A stretch of DNA of 64,000 nucleotides from Taibaiella soli (GCF_003236175.1 NZ_QKTW01000017.1:74304-138303); one strand, 5' to 3'. Counted from the first letter of the stretch, positions 44,399 to 52,946 are shown. Numbers and translations: made by a program. The notes: generated from the letters alone by a model not told the origin.

Positions 44399-45303
44399 CA
44401 TCGGTATTTTGCAGTGGCGGAATCGGAATGACAGGATATGTGGACGCAGGATTTACCCCTGTATATGCCGCAGATTTGGAAAAGCAACCCTTGGAAATTT
44501 TTGATGCAAATTTTAGGTACTCAAATGGTGCGTCTGTGACGCACCAGGAGAACGCAGAGTTACTGATCGGATCAGCTATCAGGCAAGCTGTCAGGAAACT
44601 CACGGGGTCGGATACAATCCATCTACTCGAACAAGGGCCGTCTTGCCACGATTATACAGGTCTGCAATTAAGAGGTGATTTCGGACGAAGAACGCTTATG
44701 CTTGATGCGCTGCGCCTTATCGAAGAAGTACAGCCGATGGTCGCTGTCATCGAGGAAGTTCCCAAATTTTTGTTACCGAAACACAAAGATGTGTCCGACG
44801 AATATTTTGCAAGATTGAAAAAAATGAACTACCGCAGTGCTTACAGAATCATGAATACGGTCCATTATGAAAGTAACCAAAGCAGAGAGCGGTATGTCCA
44901 TATATTTGTTCATAATGAATTGGGAATTGATCCGATCTTTCCTGAACCTATTCTGGGTAAGGAAAAGAGGGTAAAGGATTTTCTGGACGTTGATCATTTT
45001 TTCTCAGGTCACTTTTCAGATAAGATCAAAACGAAAAACCACTTTATGTGCACAGTAACTTCTGGAAGCCCGGAATGGTTTGCGAAAGGAGGCATAAAAT
45101 GGGAACCTACGGACGATGAACTTAAGCTCTGCATGGATTTGGACCCGAAAAAATACAAATCCGCCTCGACGAAAACAGCAATGAAACAAGCCGTCGGCAA
45201 CGGAATACCTGCAAAACTGACTTACCACATTGGCAAAACGATTATTGACCAGATACTACGTCTTGAACAAAAACATGACGGAACTTGGGTTGGTAAGAAA
45301 TAA
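44374..45303 (+). CDS. cytosine-C5 DNA methyltransferase (orphan)
   Basis: 309 residues, Dcm-type. Motif I ASVFCSGGIGMTG binds S-adenosylmethionine; motif IV is EQGPSCHDYTGLQ with catalytic Cys91; motif VI reads VAVIEEVPKFL, with Glu in place of the usual Asn of ENV; motif VIII QSRERY; motif X AVGNGIP. The target-recognition region between VIII and X is short. No restriction endonuclease is adjacent, so it is an orphan methyltransferase, used by mobile elements to avoid host restriction or to regulate. The start codon lies inside the upstream ParB-like gene, implying coupled translation. Confidence 0.88.
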   Translation: MEYPELTVASVFCSGGIGMTGYVDAGFTPVYAADLEKQPLEIFDANFRYSNGASVTHQENAELLIGSAIRQAVRKLTGSDTIHLLEQGPSCHDYTGLQLRGDFGRRTLMLDALRLIEEVQPMVAVIEEVPKFLLPKHKDVSDEYFARLKKMNYRSAYRIMNTVHYESNQSRERYVHIFVHNELGIDPIFPEPILGKEKRVKDFLDVDHFFSGHFSDKIKTKNHFMCTVTSGSPEWFAKGGIKWEPTDDELKLCMDLDPKKYKSASTKTAMKQAVGNGIPAKLTYHIGKTIIDQILRLEQKHDGTWVGKK

Positions 45304-45323
45304 ACTTGGCTGAATTAAACGGG

Positions 45324-45355
45324 CCCACGGCAAATAACCGTGGGTCTCTTATTAT
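45324..45355 (+). terminator. terminator after the methyltransferase
   Basis: A 7-bp stem (CCCACGG / CCGTGGG) with a 7-nt loop followed by TCTCTTATTAT, 20 bp after the stop. Confidence 0.65.
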
Positions 45356-45509
45356 ATTCTCATTCAGAATCTGCTGAGAAGGAATACACCTGAGGCGGTA
45401 TTACCACAGGTTCCCTTGAAAAAATGTCTTAAGCTGTAATAGCGGGAGCAGGCCTGTGCGTACCAACGGTGGCAGCAAGCTATCGTCGCAAAAGACAACC
45501 ATGAAACAA

Positions 45510-45540
45510 GGCCCCGGCTGGGGGCCCCTTTTTACTTTTT
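45510..45540 (+). terminator. GC-rich terminator-like hairpin
   Basis: GGCCCC, a short loop (GGCT) and GGGGGCC followed by CCTTTTTACTTTTT. It may end a transcript initiated in the 45,400 region. Confidence 0.6.
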
Positions 45541-45636
45541 AAGGCTTTTTCCGTGCAGGAATCACAATGCAAATTCCGGAAACGCGGCTTTTTATCGCAC
45601 CTGTTTTTTGATGAAAAACCTAAAGTGCCTTAAGTG

Positions 45637-45873
45637 CTATCCTCCGTTGTGAACCTTTTCAATCGCGTCCATTAGTTCAAAAAATGTAAAAAAGTCGCCG
45701 AGTAACTCCTCGAAGCCAACCGGCAAAACTTCAAACTGGAGACGGATATAGTCAAGAAGGATATTCCGTAAGCCTTTGCTCAACCTTCCGGCATTGCAGT
45801 TATTTACAAAATGAATCAAGGCATCCTTTAACTGGCCATCGTTTACAGAGTCAATATTGATACTTCCTTCCAC
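45637..45873 (-). CDS. small hypothetical protein (78 aa)
   Basis: A plausible small gene on the minus strand, all-helical and cytoplasmic: LKDALIHFVNNCNAGRLSKGL and LRNILLDYIRLQFEVL are amphipathic. It starts at an ATG (MEGSINIDSV). No recognised family. It lies alone between the methyltransferase and the XRE locus. Confidence 0.5.
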   Translation of the reverse strand: MEGSINIDSVNDGQLKDALIHFVNNCNAGRLSKGLRNILLDYIRLQFEVLPVGFEELLGDFFTFFELMDAIEKVHNGG

Positions 45874-46006
45874 AGAGTTTTTCTATTTGGTAAGCAGAAG
45901 TTATAAGTCTGACAAGTGAAAACGAAGCATCAGTAAGGGTTTTAGCGTATCGTTAGCGTCAGGAGATCCCCTTTCCTTCTATACTTGCTGTATCAAACAA
46001 AACAAG

Positions 46007-46216
46007 ATGACAACGGAACAGATTAACAATTATCGCTCGCTTGCGGCTTTAGGATTGATGCCAGACGACGAGAATCCGATCTTCCTTTTCAGTCAAACAA
46101 ACAAGAATATACTGTTACAACTTTTGAACAACGATATTGATGCAAAAGATATCATCCGGCATGAATTAAAATGCAGAGGACTGAATGAAGAAGGCAGGTT
46201 TGTTGGGTTCAGTTAA
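46007..46216 (+). CDS. small hypothetical protein (69 aa)
   Basis: MTTEQINNYRSLAALGLM...DIIRHELKCRGLNEEGRF, compact, mixed alpha, cytoplasmic. A near -7 box (TATACTTG, 45,980) lies 20 bp before the ATG. It is convergent with the XRE gene, overlapping its stop by 4 bp. Function unknown. Confidence 0.55.
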   Translation: MTTEQINNYRSLAALGLMPDDENPIFLFSQTNKNILLQLLNNDIDAKDIIRHELKCRGLNEEGRFVGFS

Positions 46217-46425
46217 GGCAGGAGATCGGAAACAGGAACTTCTAAAGCTTCGGCAACTTTGTATAGAGTCGCTATTCTAAGATTTACTGTTCCGGACTCC
46301 ATTCTGGACATGTTGGACTTCTCATAATCGATGGCGGCAGCAAGCTCCTGCTGGGTAATTCCCTTAGAGAGCCTGATTTCCTTGATACGCTGCGCGATCT
46401 TTTTCAACAATTTTTTTTCGTCCAC
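46213..46425 (-). CDS. XRE-family transcriptional repressor
   Basis: 70 residues, essentially a single lambda-repressor-like HTH (IKEIRLSKGITQQELAAAIDYEKSNMSRMESGTVNLRIATLYKVAEALEVPVSDLLP). A GTG start at 46,425 fits the family length. The gene diverges from the 46,528 gene; the space between contains two copies of an 18-bp palindrome, the probable operators of this protein. One operator lies only 2 bp upstream of the start codon, so autorepression is likely. Confidence 0.85.
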   Translation of the reverse strand: MDEKKLLKKIAQRIKEIRLSKGITQQELAAAIDYEKSNMSRMESGTVNLRIATLYKVAEALEVPVSDLLP

Positions 46426-46427
46426 CT

Positions 46428-46445
46428 GTTATCGAAATTGATAAC
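46428..46445. promoter_or_regulatory. palindromic operator 1
   Basis: 18-bp near-perfect palindrome (GTTATCGAAATTGATAAC) 2 bp upstream of the XRE start. Confidence 0.7.
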
Positions 46446-46463
46446 TAAGTTTTCGGAATCTTA

Positions 46464-46471
46464 TATATTTG
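46464..46471 (+). promoter_or_regulatory. -7 box (TATATTTG)
   Basis: Exact TAnnTTTG match between the two palindromes, 57 bp before the ATG at 46,528. Operator 2 begins 3 bp further on, over the expected transcription start, so repressor binding would block initiation. Confidence 0.6.
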
Positions 46472-46473
46472 TG

Positions 46474-46491
46474 GTTATCGAAAACGATAAC
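46474..46491. promoter_or_regulatory. palindromic operator 2
   Basis: 18-bp perfect palindrome built as GTTATCG-AAAA-CGATAAC, matching operator 1 except at two positions in the centre. The two copies are 46 bp apart centre to centre. Confidence 0.75.
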
Positions 46492-46527
46492 ACGTTTAAA
46501 CTCAAATCAAACTACACACGAACAACA

Positions 46528-47079
46528 ATGAAACGACTCAAACATTTTTCCCTGAAAGGAATGATCGCTCTTTCTTCTCTTCTTTTCGCAACAGAAAGTA
46601 TTGCACAGAACGCTAATAGCGAGTTAGGAGCAAACGTTCCGTTAAGTAAAGCTTACAACACGTATGCGCTGGTGAACCATTGGAAGACTTACAAAGAAAA
46701 GACGGGCTATACTATTAGCCTTCCTGCAAACATCAGTGATGACGGGAAGACCCAGTCGGACATTCACAATTATGGAAATTTCGAAATAGGGGTAGAAATA
46801 GATATGTATAATGCCGGTGTTGATATGCAGAAGAAACTGAATGAATGGTATAAGGGGTCTCTGGATATCGGTAAAGAGAGAACATTGGTTAGTCAGACAC
46901 TTTCAGCTTCTGATTTTGTAATTGTTACTAAAGATAAAGATGGTTCTACCTGGTATACGAAGTGTATCAAAGGATCGCATTGCCTCTACACGCTTTCTTT
47001 CGGTGTCGGAAATGACCATCCAATAAAGGAAAGAGATGTAGAGCCGTTGTTACACCTATTCAAAACAATCGGCAAGTAA
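46528..47079 (+). CDS. exported protein under XRE control
   Basis: 183 residues from 46,528 (MKRLKHFSLKGMIALSSLLFATESIAQ, signal peptide). The mature part (YNTYALVNHWKTYKEKTGYTISLP; FEIGVEIDMYNAGVDMQKKLNEWYKGS; STWYTKCIKGSHCLYTLSFG) has no recognised domain. The longer frame upstream is discarded because it runs through the operators. It is first of a plus-strand cluster with the TPR and membrane genes that follow. Confidence 0.75.
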   Translation: MKRLKHFSLKGMIALSSLLFATESIAQNANSELGANVPLSKAYNTYALVNHWKTYKEKTGYTISLPANISDDGKTQSDIHNYGNFEIGVEIDMYNAGVDMQKKLNEWYKGSLDIGKERTLVSQTLSASDFVIVTKDKDGSTWYTKCIKGSHCLYTLSFGVGNDHPIKERDVEPLLHLFKTIGK

Positions 47080-47101
47080 ATAACATCAAAACGAGTTACC
47101 T

Positions 47102-48160
47102 ATGGAACAAACACCCATGGCAGAAGTAGAGTTTGAATTGGCGACGCTCCACCTCAAGGGCAAACGCTTCGACCAGGCAGCGAAAGCGTTTTATGAACTG
47201 GTTTCTGCAACACAACGAAGCGAAGCATGGTGCGGACTTGGTCTCTCCAAACTTGGCACGATCCTCGATGAAACAACGCCCGATGAAATCTTTTACTGCT
47301 TTGACAAAGCAAAAGCGGCAGAACCCGGCAAGGTAAACGAGATCGAACAATTGGTTCTTCAGTCTGTCCTTGAGGTTGCGGGACAGCTCTACGGACTTTA
47401 TACCAATGCGATCTTGGCAATCAGGGACGCGAACACGAGGAAGACGATTGCCATTATCGGAACAGTTGTCAGCACGCTCTTCACAATGGAGGCAATCGGC
47501 AAGAACAGGGCTATGGCTTCTATCGCTTCCGCGGGTCTTACTGCACTAAACTATAACCGATATCTCAGCTTACACTCGACGGCTGAACAATTGACGACAT
47601 TGTCGAGCAGGATAGTCAAGATTATAGAAGAACTCAAAGCACATGTTCAAATATTCGTTGAGCAGGAGCAGGACAACCTTCAAACCTTCAATAATACAAT
47701 TGCCCAGTATGAGCAAACGGTGATCGCGGAGACAAAAACAGAGAGTCAAAGGGCAGCGGAACAGAAGAAGCAGGAAGAGAAAGTCCAACAGGAAAGGAGA
47801 ATCGCTTACGTCGGAGATAAGAACAGTGAACTCGCTGACGTTAGCCATCCATTCCATAAAGCAAAAGAAGAAGCGCTCAAATGCTATAACAAACAGCAAT
47901 ACGGAAAAGCCGTGACGTTGACCAACCAGGCTTTGAAGATCTATGGAGATGATTACGAACTAAAGCTACTTAAAAACAACATGTTGGCCAGAGCATTTAG
48001 GAGGGATGCAGTCGTCAGTTTCGTTCTTCTTTTATTTGGCGCAGGCATAGTTGGTGCGGTTCTGGATATTAGTAAAGAGAATGCGAAATATATCGTTCTG
48101 ATCCCTATAGCGCTGTCGATTGTTTTCACCCGTTATCGTCATAAACAAAGATCAAAATAA
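47102..48160 (+). CDS. TPR/coiled-coil protein with C-terminal membrane helices
   Basis: 352 residues. N-terminal TPR-like helices (VEFELATLHLKGKRFDQAAKAFYELV; ALKCYNKQQYGKAVTLTNQALKIYGDD later on), a small hydrophobic patch (KTIAIIGTVVSTLFTMEAIG), a long coiled-coil region (about 160-250, IIEELKAHVQIFVEQEQDNLQ; ETKTESQRAAEQKKQEEKVQQERR), and two C-terminal membrane helices (VVSFVLLLFGAGIVGAVL, YIVLIPIALSIVF). Starts 23 bp after the exported protein. It looks like a membrane-tethered scaffold or sensor. Confidence 0.75.
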   Translation: MEQTPMAEVEFELATLHLKGKRFDQAAKAFYELVSATQRSEAWCGLGLSKLGTILDETTPDEIFYCFDKAKAAEPGKVNEIEQLVLQSVLEVAGQLYGLYTNAILAIRDANTRKTIAIIGTVVSTLFTMEAIGKNRAMASIASAGLTALNYNRYLSLHSTAEQLTTLSSRIVKIIEELKAHVQIFVEQEQDNLQTFNNTIAQYEQTVIAETKTESQRAAEQKKQEEKVQQERRIAYVGDKNSELADVSHPFHKAKEEALKCYNKQQYGKAVTLTNQALKIYGDDYELKLLKNNMLARAFRRDAVVSFVLLLFGAGIVGAVLDISKENAKYIVLIPIALSIVFTRYRHKQRSK

Positions 48161-48177
48161 GTATAAATCAAACTAAC

Positions 48178-48702
48178 ATGGAACAACAAAACAAAACTTG
48201 GTGGCAACAAGCCGCCGTTGAGCCCGCTGTCAAAGAAAAATGGTATAATGACAAATTCAAACTTGGATTGTCAGTTCTATTATGGCCGGTGCTACTGTAT
48301 GGGCTTTACAAGACTGATTTGATCAGCAATAAATCGAAGTGGATTTTCGGAAGTCTGATTGCTGTTATAGTTTTCTTCTCGTACATAACACCGAGTACTC
48401 CGGTAGGGAAATCATGGGTAACAGCAAATGCGACCGCAGAATATGACCTTGGCAATACTTCCGGGCAAGGAGATAATTTTTTGAATTACAATCAGATATT
48501 TTTTGATGGAATGGGCAATCCCATAAACAGTATTCATAGAACTGGAACGTTTACAATGGATGGAAAGAAAACGGTTCGTTGCAGTTTTAACGACGGCATG
48601 CCGCCGTATGAATTGCAGTACGGAAAGGTTGACGGTCGTTGGTGTATTTCCGATGGCAGTGGAAACTTGTTTTACTACGACGATCCTAAACAAAGAAAAT
48701 AA
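48178..48702 (+). CDS. membrane-anchored hypothetical protein
   Basis: 174 residues, starting 17 bp after the TPR gene and so in the same operon. Two hydrophobic segments (LGLSVLLWPVLLYGLY and WIFGSLIAVIVFFSYI) are followed by a ~90-residue soluble domain (WVTANATAEYDLGNTSGQGDNF...TMDGKKTVRCSFNDGMPPYELQYGKVDGRW), probably on the outside. No known family; the pair with the TPR protein suggests a membrane complex. Confidence 0.7.
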   Translation: MEQQNKTWWQQAAVEPAVKEKWYNDKFKLGLSVLLWPVLLYGLYKTDLISNKSKWIFGSLIAVIVFFSYITPSTPVGKSWVTANATAEYDLGNTSGQGDNFLNYNQIFFDGMGNPINSIHRTGTFTMDGKKTVRCSFNDGMPPYELQYGKVDGRWCISDGSGNLFYYDDPKQRK

Positions 48703-48715
48703 GTCAAATAATATG

Positions 48716-48781
48716 GGCTGATGTGCGGTTCCGGTTGTGTTGTGAGTGAGTCATTTCGGCTCACTCTTTTTTATTTTATGA
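48716..48781. repeat. 66-bp direct repeat with terminator, copy 1
   Basis: Begins GGCTGATGTGCGG and ends TATTTTATGA; contains the hairpin AGTGAG...CTCACT and a T-run, so it also acts as a terminator for the preceding operon. The second copy is at 49,455. Confidence 0.75.
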
Positions 48782-48879
48782 AATTCGTTTTGGACGGATG
48801 ATGATGTCATCATTCCAGTAATCAGAAAAGCGAAGCGAGGGCTTTATGCGTATATTTGAGAGTTGTAGGCAAGCTTTAG

Positions 48880-49401
48880 ATGATAGTCTCCAAAAAACAA
48901 ATTACCTCGACACTCATTGCGACACTGCTTTTTTACGTTGCAGGGCGACTCATGTACGAGCTATTCTACAGATGGACACTTTCGGTTATTGAAAACTTTT
49001 CGGGGAACACAGTTCATTTCTTTGGCAAAATCCCATTTTGGTTTTTGGGCGACCCATACTTTGGATTTGTATTTTGTTCAATTCCATCGGCAATATCTTT
49101 GTGTTATTTGCTGTTAAAAGACAAATATGAAAACGCGTTTCGGTGGACACTGGTTTTTTATTTGCCAATTCTGATAGTTTGCTTTTTGCTGAATTGTTAC
49201 ACAGAAAGTATCGCGTTAGTTGCTTCAAACGACTTTTATCAGACCGGACAAACATTGTCGTATAATTTGCGGCAAATAAATATCAACAACTTGCTGTTCG
49301 AATCCATAATTTTGACAACAATTATAATGACAATAGTAAATGCCTTCAAAAGGCGTGGCATGACGAAAAAAGCGCCAGCCTGCAACGCCCATTTGCAATA
49401 G
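48880..49401 (+). CDS. integral membrane protein (173 aa)
   Basis: Four hydrophobic segments (STLIATLLFYVAGRLMYELF; PYFGFVFCSIPSAISLCYLLL; FRWTLVFYLPILIVCFLL; LLFESIILTTIIMTIV). No catalytic motif. The gene lies between the two copies of a 66-bp direct repeat and may have moved with them. Function unknown. Confidence 0.65.
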   Translation: MIVSKKQITSTLIATLLFYVAGRLMYELFYRWTLSVIENFSGNTVHFFGKIPFWFLGDPYFGFVFCSIPSAISLCYLLLKDKYENAFRWTLVFYLPILIVCFLLNCYTESIALVASNDFYQTGQTLSYNLRQININNLLFESIILTTIIMTIVNAFKRRGMTKKAPACNAHLQ

Positions 49402-49454
49402 CATGGCAGAAATCATGTCAACTTCAGTTTGATGTCGTGAAATAAAAATAGTTT

Positions 49455-49520
49455 GGCTGATGTGCGGTTCCGGTTGTGTTATGAGTGAGTCATTTTTGGC
49501 TCACTGTTTTTATTTTATGA
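49455..49520. repeat. 66-bp direct repeat with terminator, copy 2
   Basis: Nearly identical to 48,716-48,781, with only a few substitutions. It includes the hairpin AGTGAG...CTCACT and a T-run (terminator for the 48,880 gene). Confidence 0.75.
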
Positions 49521-49629
49521 ATGTCGTTGTCAACCTGGGGGGACGTGGTGGCGGTTAGTGCTTAGATAGTCCTTTTTAAATAAAGCATTTTTATTGTAAA
49601 TCATGCAGCTGCAATAACCGTTCAAAATT

Positions 49630-49672
49630 AGAAAGAGATTGTCTCCTAAATGTCCGGGACAACCTCTTTTTA
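49630..49672. terminator. bidirectional terminator-like hairpin
   Basis: AAAGAGATTGTC and GACAACCTCTTTTT pair with one mismatch, with a loop of about 14 nt. It lies downstream of the convergent 48,880 and 49,706 genes and shares its stem with the terminator at 9641. Confidence 0.6.
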
Positions 49673-49705
49673 ATACTGCTGTGATAACCTGAAAGAAATG
49701 CCAAT

Positions 49706-51295
49706 CTACTCTTTAATAAACTTGGATTGATATACAACATCGTCTTTTGATGTCAGACGAATAAGATATAGCCCAGCAGATAGTCGAGAAGTATTTAGTT
49801 CGTTTTTTCCTTGCGTCAACAGTTGATTAATGACCGCTCTGCCATCTATGCCATAAACAGTCACGTCTTTCAATTTATCAAACACGTCATCTACAAATAT
49901 ATTGCCTGTAGAGGGGTTGGGATACACGCGAAACCGATCACGAATAAACGTATGTTCTGTGTTAGGAACACTTAATGATCCAGCGCTGTCGATATAATAC
50001 AGAAATCCTTGTGTTAAAGAATCATTATACGGTGTTAACGTCGTTTCTCGTTGCCCAGAAATAACCACGCCAGACCTATTGTAGGGTTTTATCACCTTCA
50101 AAACGCTTGCGCAGTTATTTGTGTCGGAATAAATATACTTCACCCATTTCTTATTCAGATTTGAATCCGTGCAAATCACTTGAATGTAGTTGGCATTCCC
50201 GTCGCAACCAAATGTAGATACATTTGTATTGGTACCGTTACAATAGTAAACGCGATTGTCGAAACCATTGTAAATAATATTTGCCTGAGCAATTGAGGAA
50301 TGATGCTCATGGCCCTGCACAACAATAAATGAATCTGTTCGGAACCCGTTGCTAACATCTTGCTTTGAAAGTGCTGTACCAAATGTCTGATCATCTTCAT
50401 AAACGCCTCCGAGGATAAGTGATCCTGTCGGTAGTACTGCAGCAAAAGGAGGTCTGTAAGCATAAATCGCATGCTTGGAATAGTCGAGATAACTGTCGTA
50501 TCGAAACGTGTCGATCAAATCCATACTCGAATCCGCGAGATACATCCCATTCCCATCATATGGTCCCAGTAATCCTCGTCCCGCCGCTATATAGCGGTTT
50601 CCAGGATAAGATAAAAGTTGTGCTATCTCGTGAGTTCCGTCCCAATAAGGAGTACCCTGCACCGTATCTTCTTTTATAAGGTTTGCTGCGGTGTCCAATA
50701 TTTGATACATCAACAACGTTCGACTCTGACCGTACAAAGTATCGAGCATTCCATATCCGATCAGCACGTGTTGATTACTGCAGTTAACAGCTTGTGGTAA
50801 GGGCGCAAAAAATGACTCATTACCTTTCTTTTGAACTAACATTTTGTCTGATACCAAAACATTTAGATTAGTGTCAAGGATAGTACAATAAACGCCATTC
50901 CATGACTTTTGATAATAAACCAATGATGTGTCGTAAAGAATGGATTTTTCATAAAATAAATAAATTCGACCATTCATCGCTTCCATATATATCTGACTCC
51001 AGAATGCTGTATTGTCGGCATGGGTACTATCTCCCAATTCCGTCAGCAGTTTCGCTTGTTGTAGAGTATTTGTGTATTTATCGGCTCTATTGATTGTGTA
51101 TTGTGTAGCAAAATCGCTTGGATAATAATGGGGAGTGTTGGGAAAGAAGCGGGATGAAAGAAAAAAATAATGGTTGCCATATTCGGTGGCAGCACCAGGA
51201 ACACTACGTCGTATGCCCAGTTGCTGTACAACATTAACTTGCGCATGGGCTACGAAACATGCGAAAAGTGATAAAATGGAAAGAAATTTTTTCAT
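49706..51295 (-). CDS. exported protein with type IX sorting domain
   Basis: 529 residues. Signal peptide 1-18 (MKKFLSILSLFACFVAHAQ); a large unassigned region rich in repeated beta-like elements (residues ~20-440, with several DTNxNxLxxD units), then a C-terminal type A sorting domain (FRVYPNPSTGNIFVDD...GRAVINQ...LSAGLYLIRLTSKDDVVYQSKFIKE). It should be secreted to the surface or medium through type IX. No catalytic domain recognised. It is 81 bp downstream of the lipoprotein gene in the same direction, but a terminator lies between them. Confidence 0.85.
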   Translation of the reverse strand: MKKFLSILSLFACFVAHAQVNVVQQLGIRRSVPGAATEYGNHYFFLSSRFFPNTPHYYPSDFATQYTINRADKYTNTLQQAKLLTELGDSTHADNTAFWSQIYMEAMNGRIYLFYEKSILYDTSLVYYQKSWNGVYCTILDTNLNVLVSDKMLVQKKGNESFFAPLPQAVNCSNQHVLIGYGMLDTLYGQSRTLLMYQILDTAANLIKEDTVQGTPYWDGTHEIAQLLSYPGNRYIAAGRGLLGPYDGNGMYLADSSMDLIDTFRYDSYLDYSKHAIYAYRPPFAAVLPTGSLILGGVYEDDQTFGTALSKQDVSNGFRTDSFIVVQGHEHHSSIAQANIIYNGFDNRVYYCNGTNTNVSTFGCDGNANYIQVICTDSNLNKKWVKYIYSDTNNCASVLKVIKPYNRSGVVISGQRETTLTPYNDSLTQGFLYYIDSAGSLSVPNTEHTFIRDRFRVYPNPSTGNIFVDDVFDKLKDVTVYGIDGRAVINQLLTQGKNELNTSRLSAGLYLIRLTSKDDVVYQSKFIKE

Positions 51296-51320
51296 AACAG
51301 GATTTTCTCAAACGAATATA

Positions 51321-51361
51321 TTAGAAAAAAGAGAGACACTCGAAGATTTCGAGTGCCTCTC
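51321..51361 (-). terminator. terminator after the lipoprotein gene (minus strand)
   Basis: A 14-bp stem (GAGAGACACTCGAA / TTCGAGTGCCTCTC, one mismatched pair) with a 3-nt loop, followed on the minus strand by a T-run. Confidence 0.8.
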
Positions 51362-51376
51362 TCGCAGAAATCGCAA

Positions 51377-52633
51377 CTAAAATGTAGCCAAAGATCCCGG
51401 CGGTGGTAATTTAATACCGGTTATGACACCATAAGTCATTTTATAAGCATGCCAAAAAGTTAACCATGGTTGATTGTAGATGTTAGTGTTTGCTGGCTGA
51501 GCTCCTCCGGAAACTGGATACAGTGCATAAATCTTCAAATCGCAGAAAACATATGAGTTTGTCGTGAGTCCACTGTTAGGTGGCATTACCAGCGCATTCT
51601 TTCCGTTTGAAATCAGACCAGGAATAAAACTGAGGTAGTAATTCATATTTGGCGTCGTAAGCCATTCTTTAAACACCTGATCAGCGTCCGAAATAAGGTA
51701 GGTGCCCGGGATGCTATAAAATTTTGTACATACCCAACGATCTCTATTTACATAGCCTGGAATATTACTGGCAACATAATCAGAAATAGGGCTTGCGACC
51801 GCAGTGGTTGACATTGACGGTAAATCTTTGTACTGGATATAGGTAATCAATTGTCCATATGCAATTGCTGGTTGATTACCCTGCCAATAATTATTAATAC
51901 CCAGCTTACGCAACACCTCTGCGGCTCCTGGTCCATTCTGACCGTAAGTTTGACTGCCACTAATAAGGCTCTTATTAGTAATGTCGATATTGTATTGCCC
52001 TGGTGCGGCGGCAGTTGAAGCTATATCGGAACTGGATATAGCATTCCAAGCATGATTAGGCGCGCCTGAAACTGTGTATACGTTGTTAATTACAGACGAG
52101 GGAATTGTTGGTTCCGGACCACTCTTTATCGTCGCGTAAACATCGAAGCTGATGGTTCTGTCATCGATTACAGTAAGTTTCAGGTCAAACAGTGCAAGGC
52201 CTTTCTCATCAAAATTGATTTGATTATATGTAGTCATAAGGTTGGCCTTAATTTGCCAGAACGCGTCAGTCACATCTTTCATTTGAATACCCTCACTACT
52301 CATTGGTTCCGTTATTGAAAAATCCACGGATGTCGTTGCATACTTGTAATCGTTCCGAGCTACATAATAATTATAGGAAGCTTCAGTCAGGAACTCGGCA
52401 TCATCGGCTGAAATTAGAGTACTTCCAGGATCGTTACCATCTCGGATGTTTTTTACGTTTTGGTAAAAAGTTTGGATGTCAGCCAGTGTCTGGTCATCGT
52501 TTTCCACGCTACGAGCTGTACTCGTTTTAGGTTTTACATTGGTGCCTGAGTCATGTTTTTTCGTGCAGGCAGTAAGGGAGGCCACAGAAAGCAGGCCCAG
52601 CGCTAATAGTGTTTTTTTTCTTAGGTAATTCAT
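51377..52633 (-). CDS. exported lipoprotein, unknown function
   Basis: 418 residues with a lipoprotein signal peptide and lipobox LTAC (Cys23). The mature protein is mixed alpha/beta with no motif recognised; a stretch QTYGQNGPGAAEVLRKLGINNYW is notable. Same direction as the type IX protein gene but separated from it by a terminator. Confidence 0.8.
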   Translation of the reverse strand: MNYLRKKTLLALGLLSVASLTACTKKHDSGTNVKPKTSTARSVENDDQTLADIQTFYQNVKNIRDGNDPGSTLISADDAEFLTEASYNYYVARNDYKYATTSVDFSITEPMSSEGIQMKDVTDAFWQIKANLMTTYNQINFDEKGLALFDLKLTVIDDRTISFDVYATIKSGPEPTIPSSVINNVYTVSGAPNHAWNAISSSDIASTAAAPGQYNIDITNKSLISGSQTYGQNGPGAAEVLRKLGINNYWQGNQPAIAYGQLITYIQYKDLPSMSTTAVASPISDYVASNIPGYVNRDRWVCTKFYSIPGTYLISDADQVFKEWLTTPNMNYYLSFIPGLISNGKNALVMPPNSGLTTNSYVFCDLKIYALYPVSGGAQPANTNIYNQPWLTFWHAYKMTYGVITGIKLPPPGSLATF

Positions 52634-52946
52634 TGTCTTTGAATTTATTTGATAAAACTATGGTTGAAAAACATATATTACAAGCGGTAGAAAACTGAGC
52701 CTACCCGTGAAAAAGGCCCCCCTTCCAAAGAGAAGCCTCGTCCACTAATTCAAAAATGTTCAACCGTGGATATTTAATATTCATGCCGTGTAGACTATAG
52801 AATTCTGAACTTGTCGATTATTTCTTTGCAGACTACAGTACTGCATTCATCATGAACAAAATTCCGTTGTTAAAGTTGATGAGTTAGCGTTTCAATAGCA
52901 CAGTTATTTGCTGGTTACTGCTATTCTCGTTGGAAATAAATTTCCG
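52634..52946. other. intergenic stretch
   Basis: About 310 bp, no gene or repeat seen; holds the promoter region of the lipoprotein gene and of the DUF6876 gene. Confidence 0.4.

Larger units (their letters stand above)
45304..45636. other. intergenic stretch with two terminators
   Basis: No gene supported. It holds the methyltransferase terminator at 45,324 and a GC-rich hairpin at 45,510. The stretch between (45,400-45,510) is unusually G-rich for this region and could be a small structured RNA, but no known class is recognised. Confidence 0.45.
49402..49705. other. intergenic stretch with repeat copy and terminator
   Basis: No gene. Holds the second 66-bp repeat copy (49,455-49,520) and a bidirectional terminator-like hairpin near 49,630-49,672. 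Confidence 0.5.

Noticed and set aside
47102-48702. Two-gene toxin-antitoxin pair
   Set aside because: Lengths, coiled coil and membrane helices do not match any known toxin-antitoxin class; no evidence beyond gene order.
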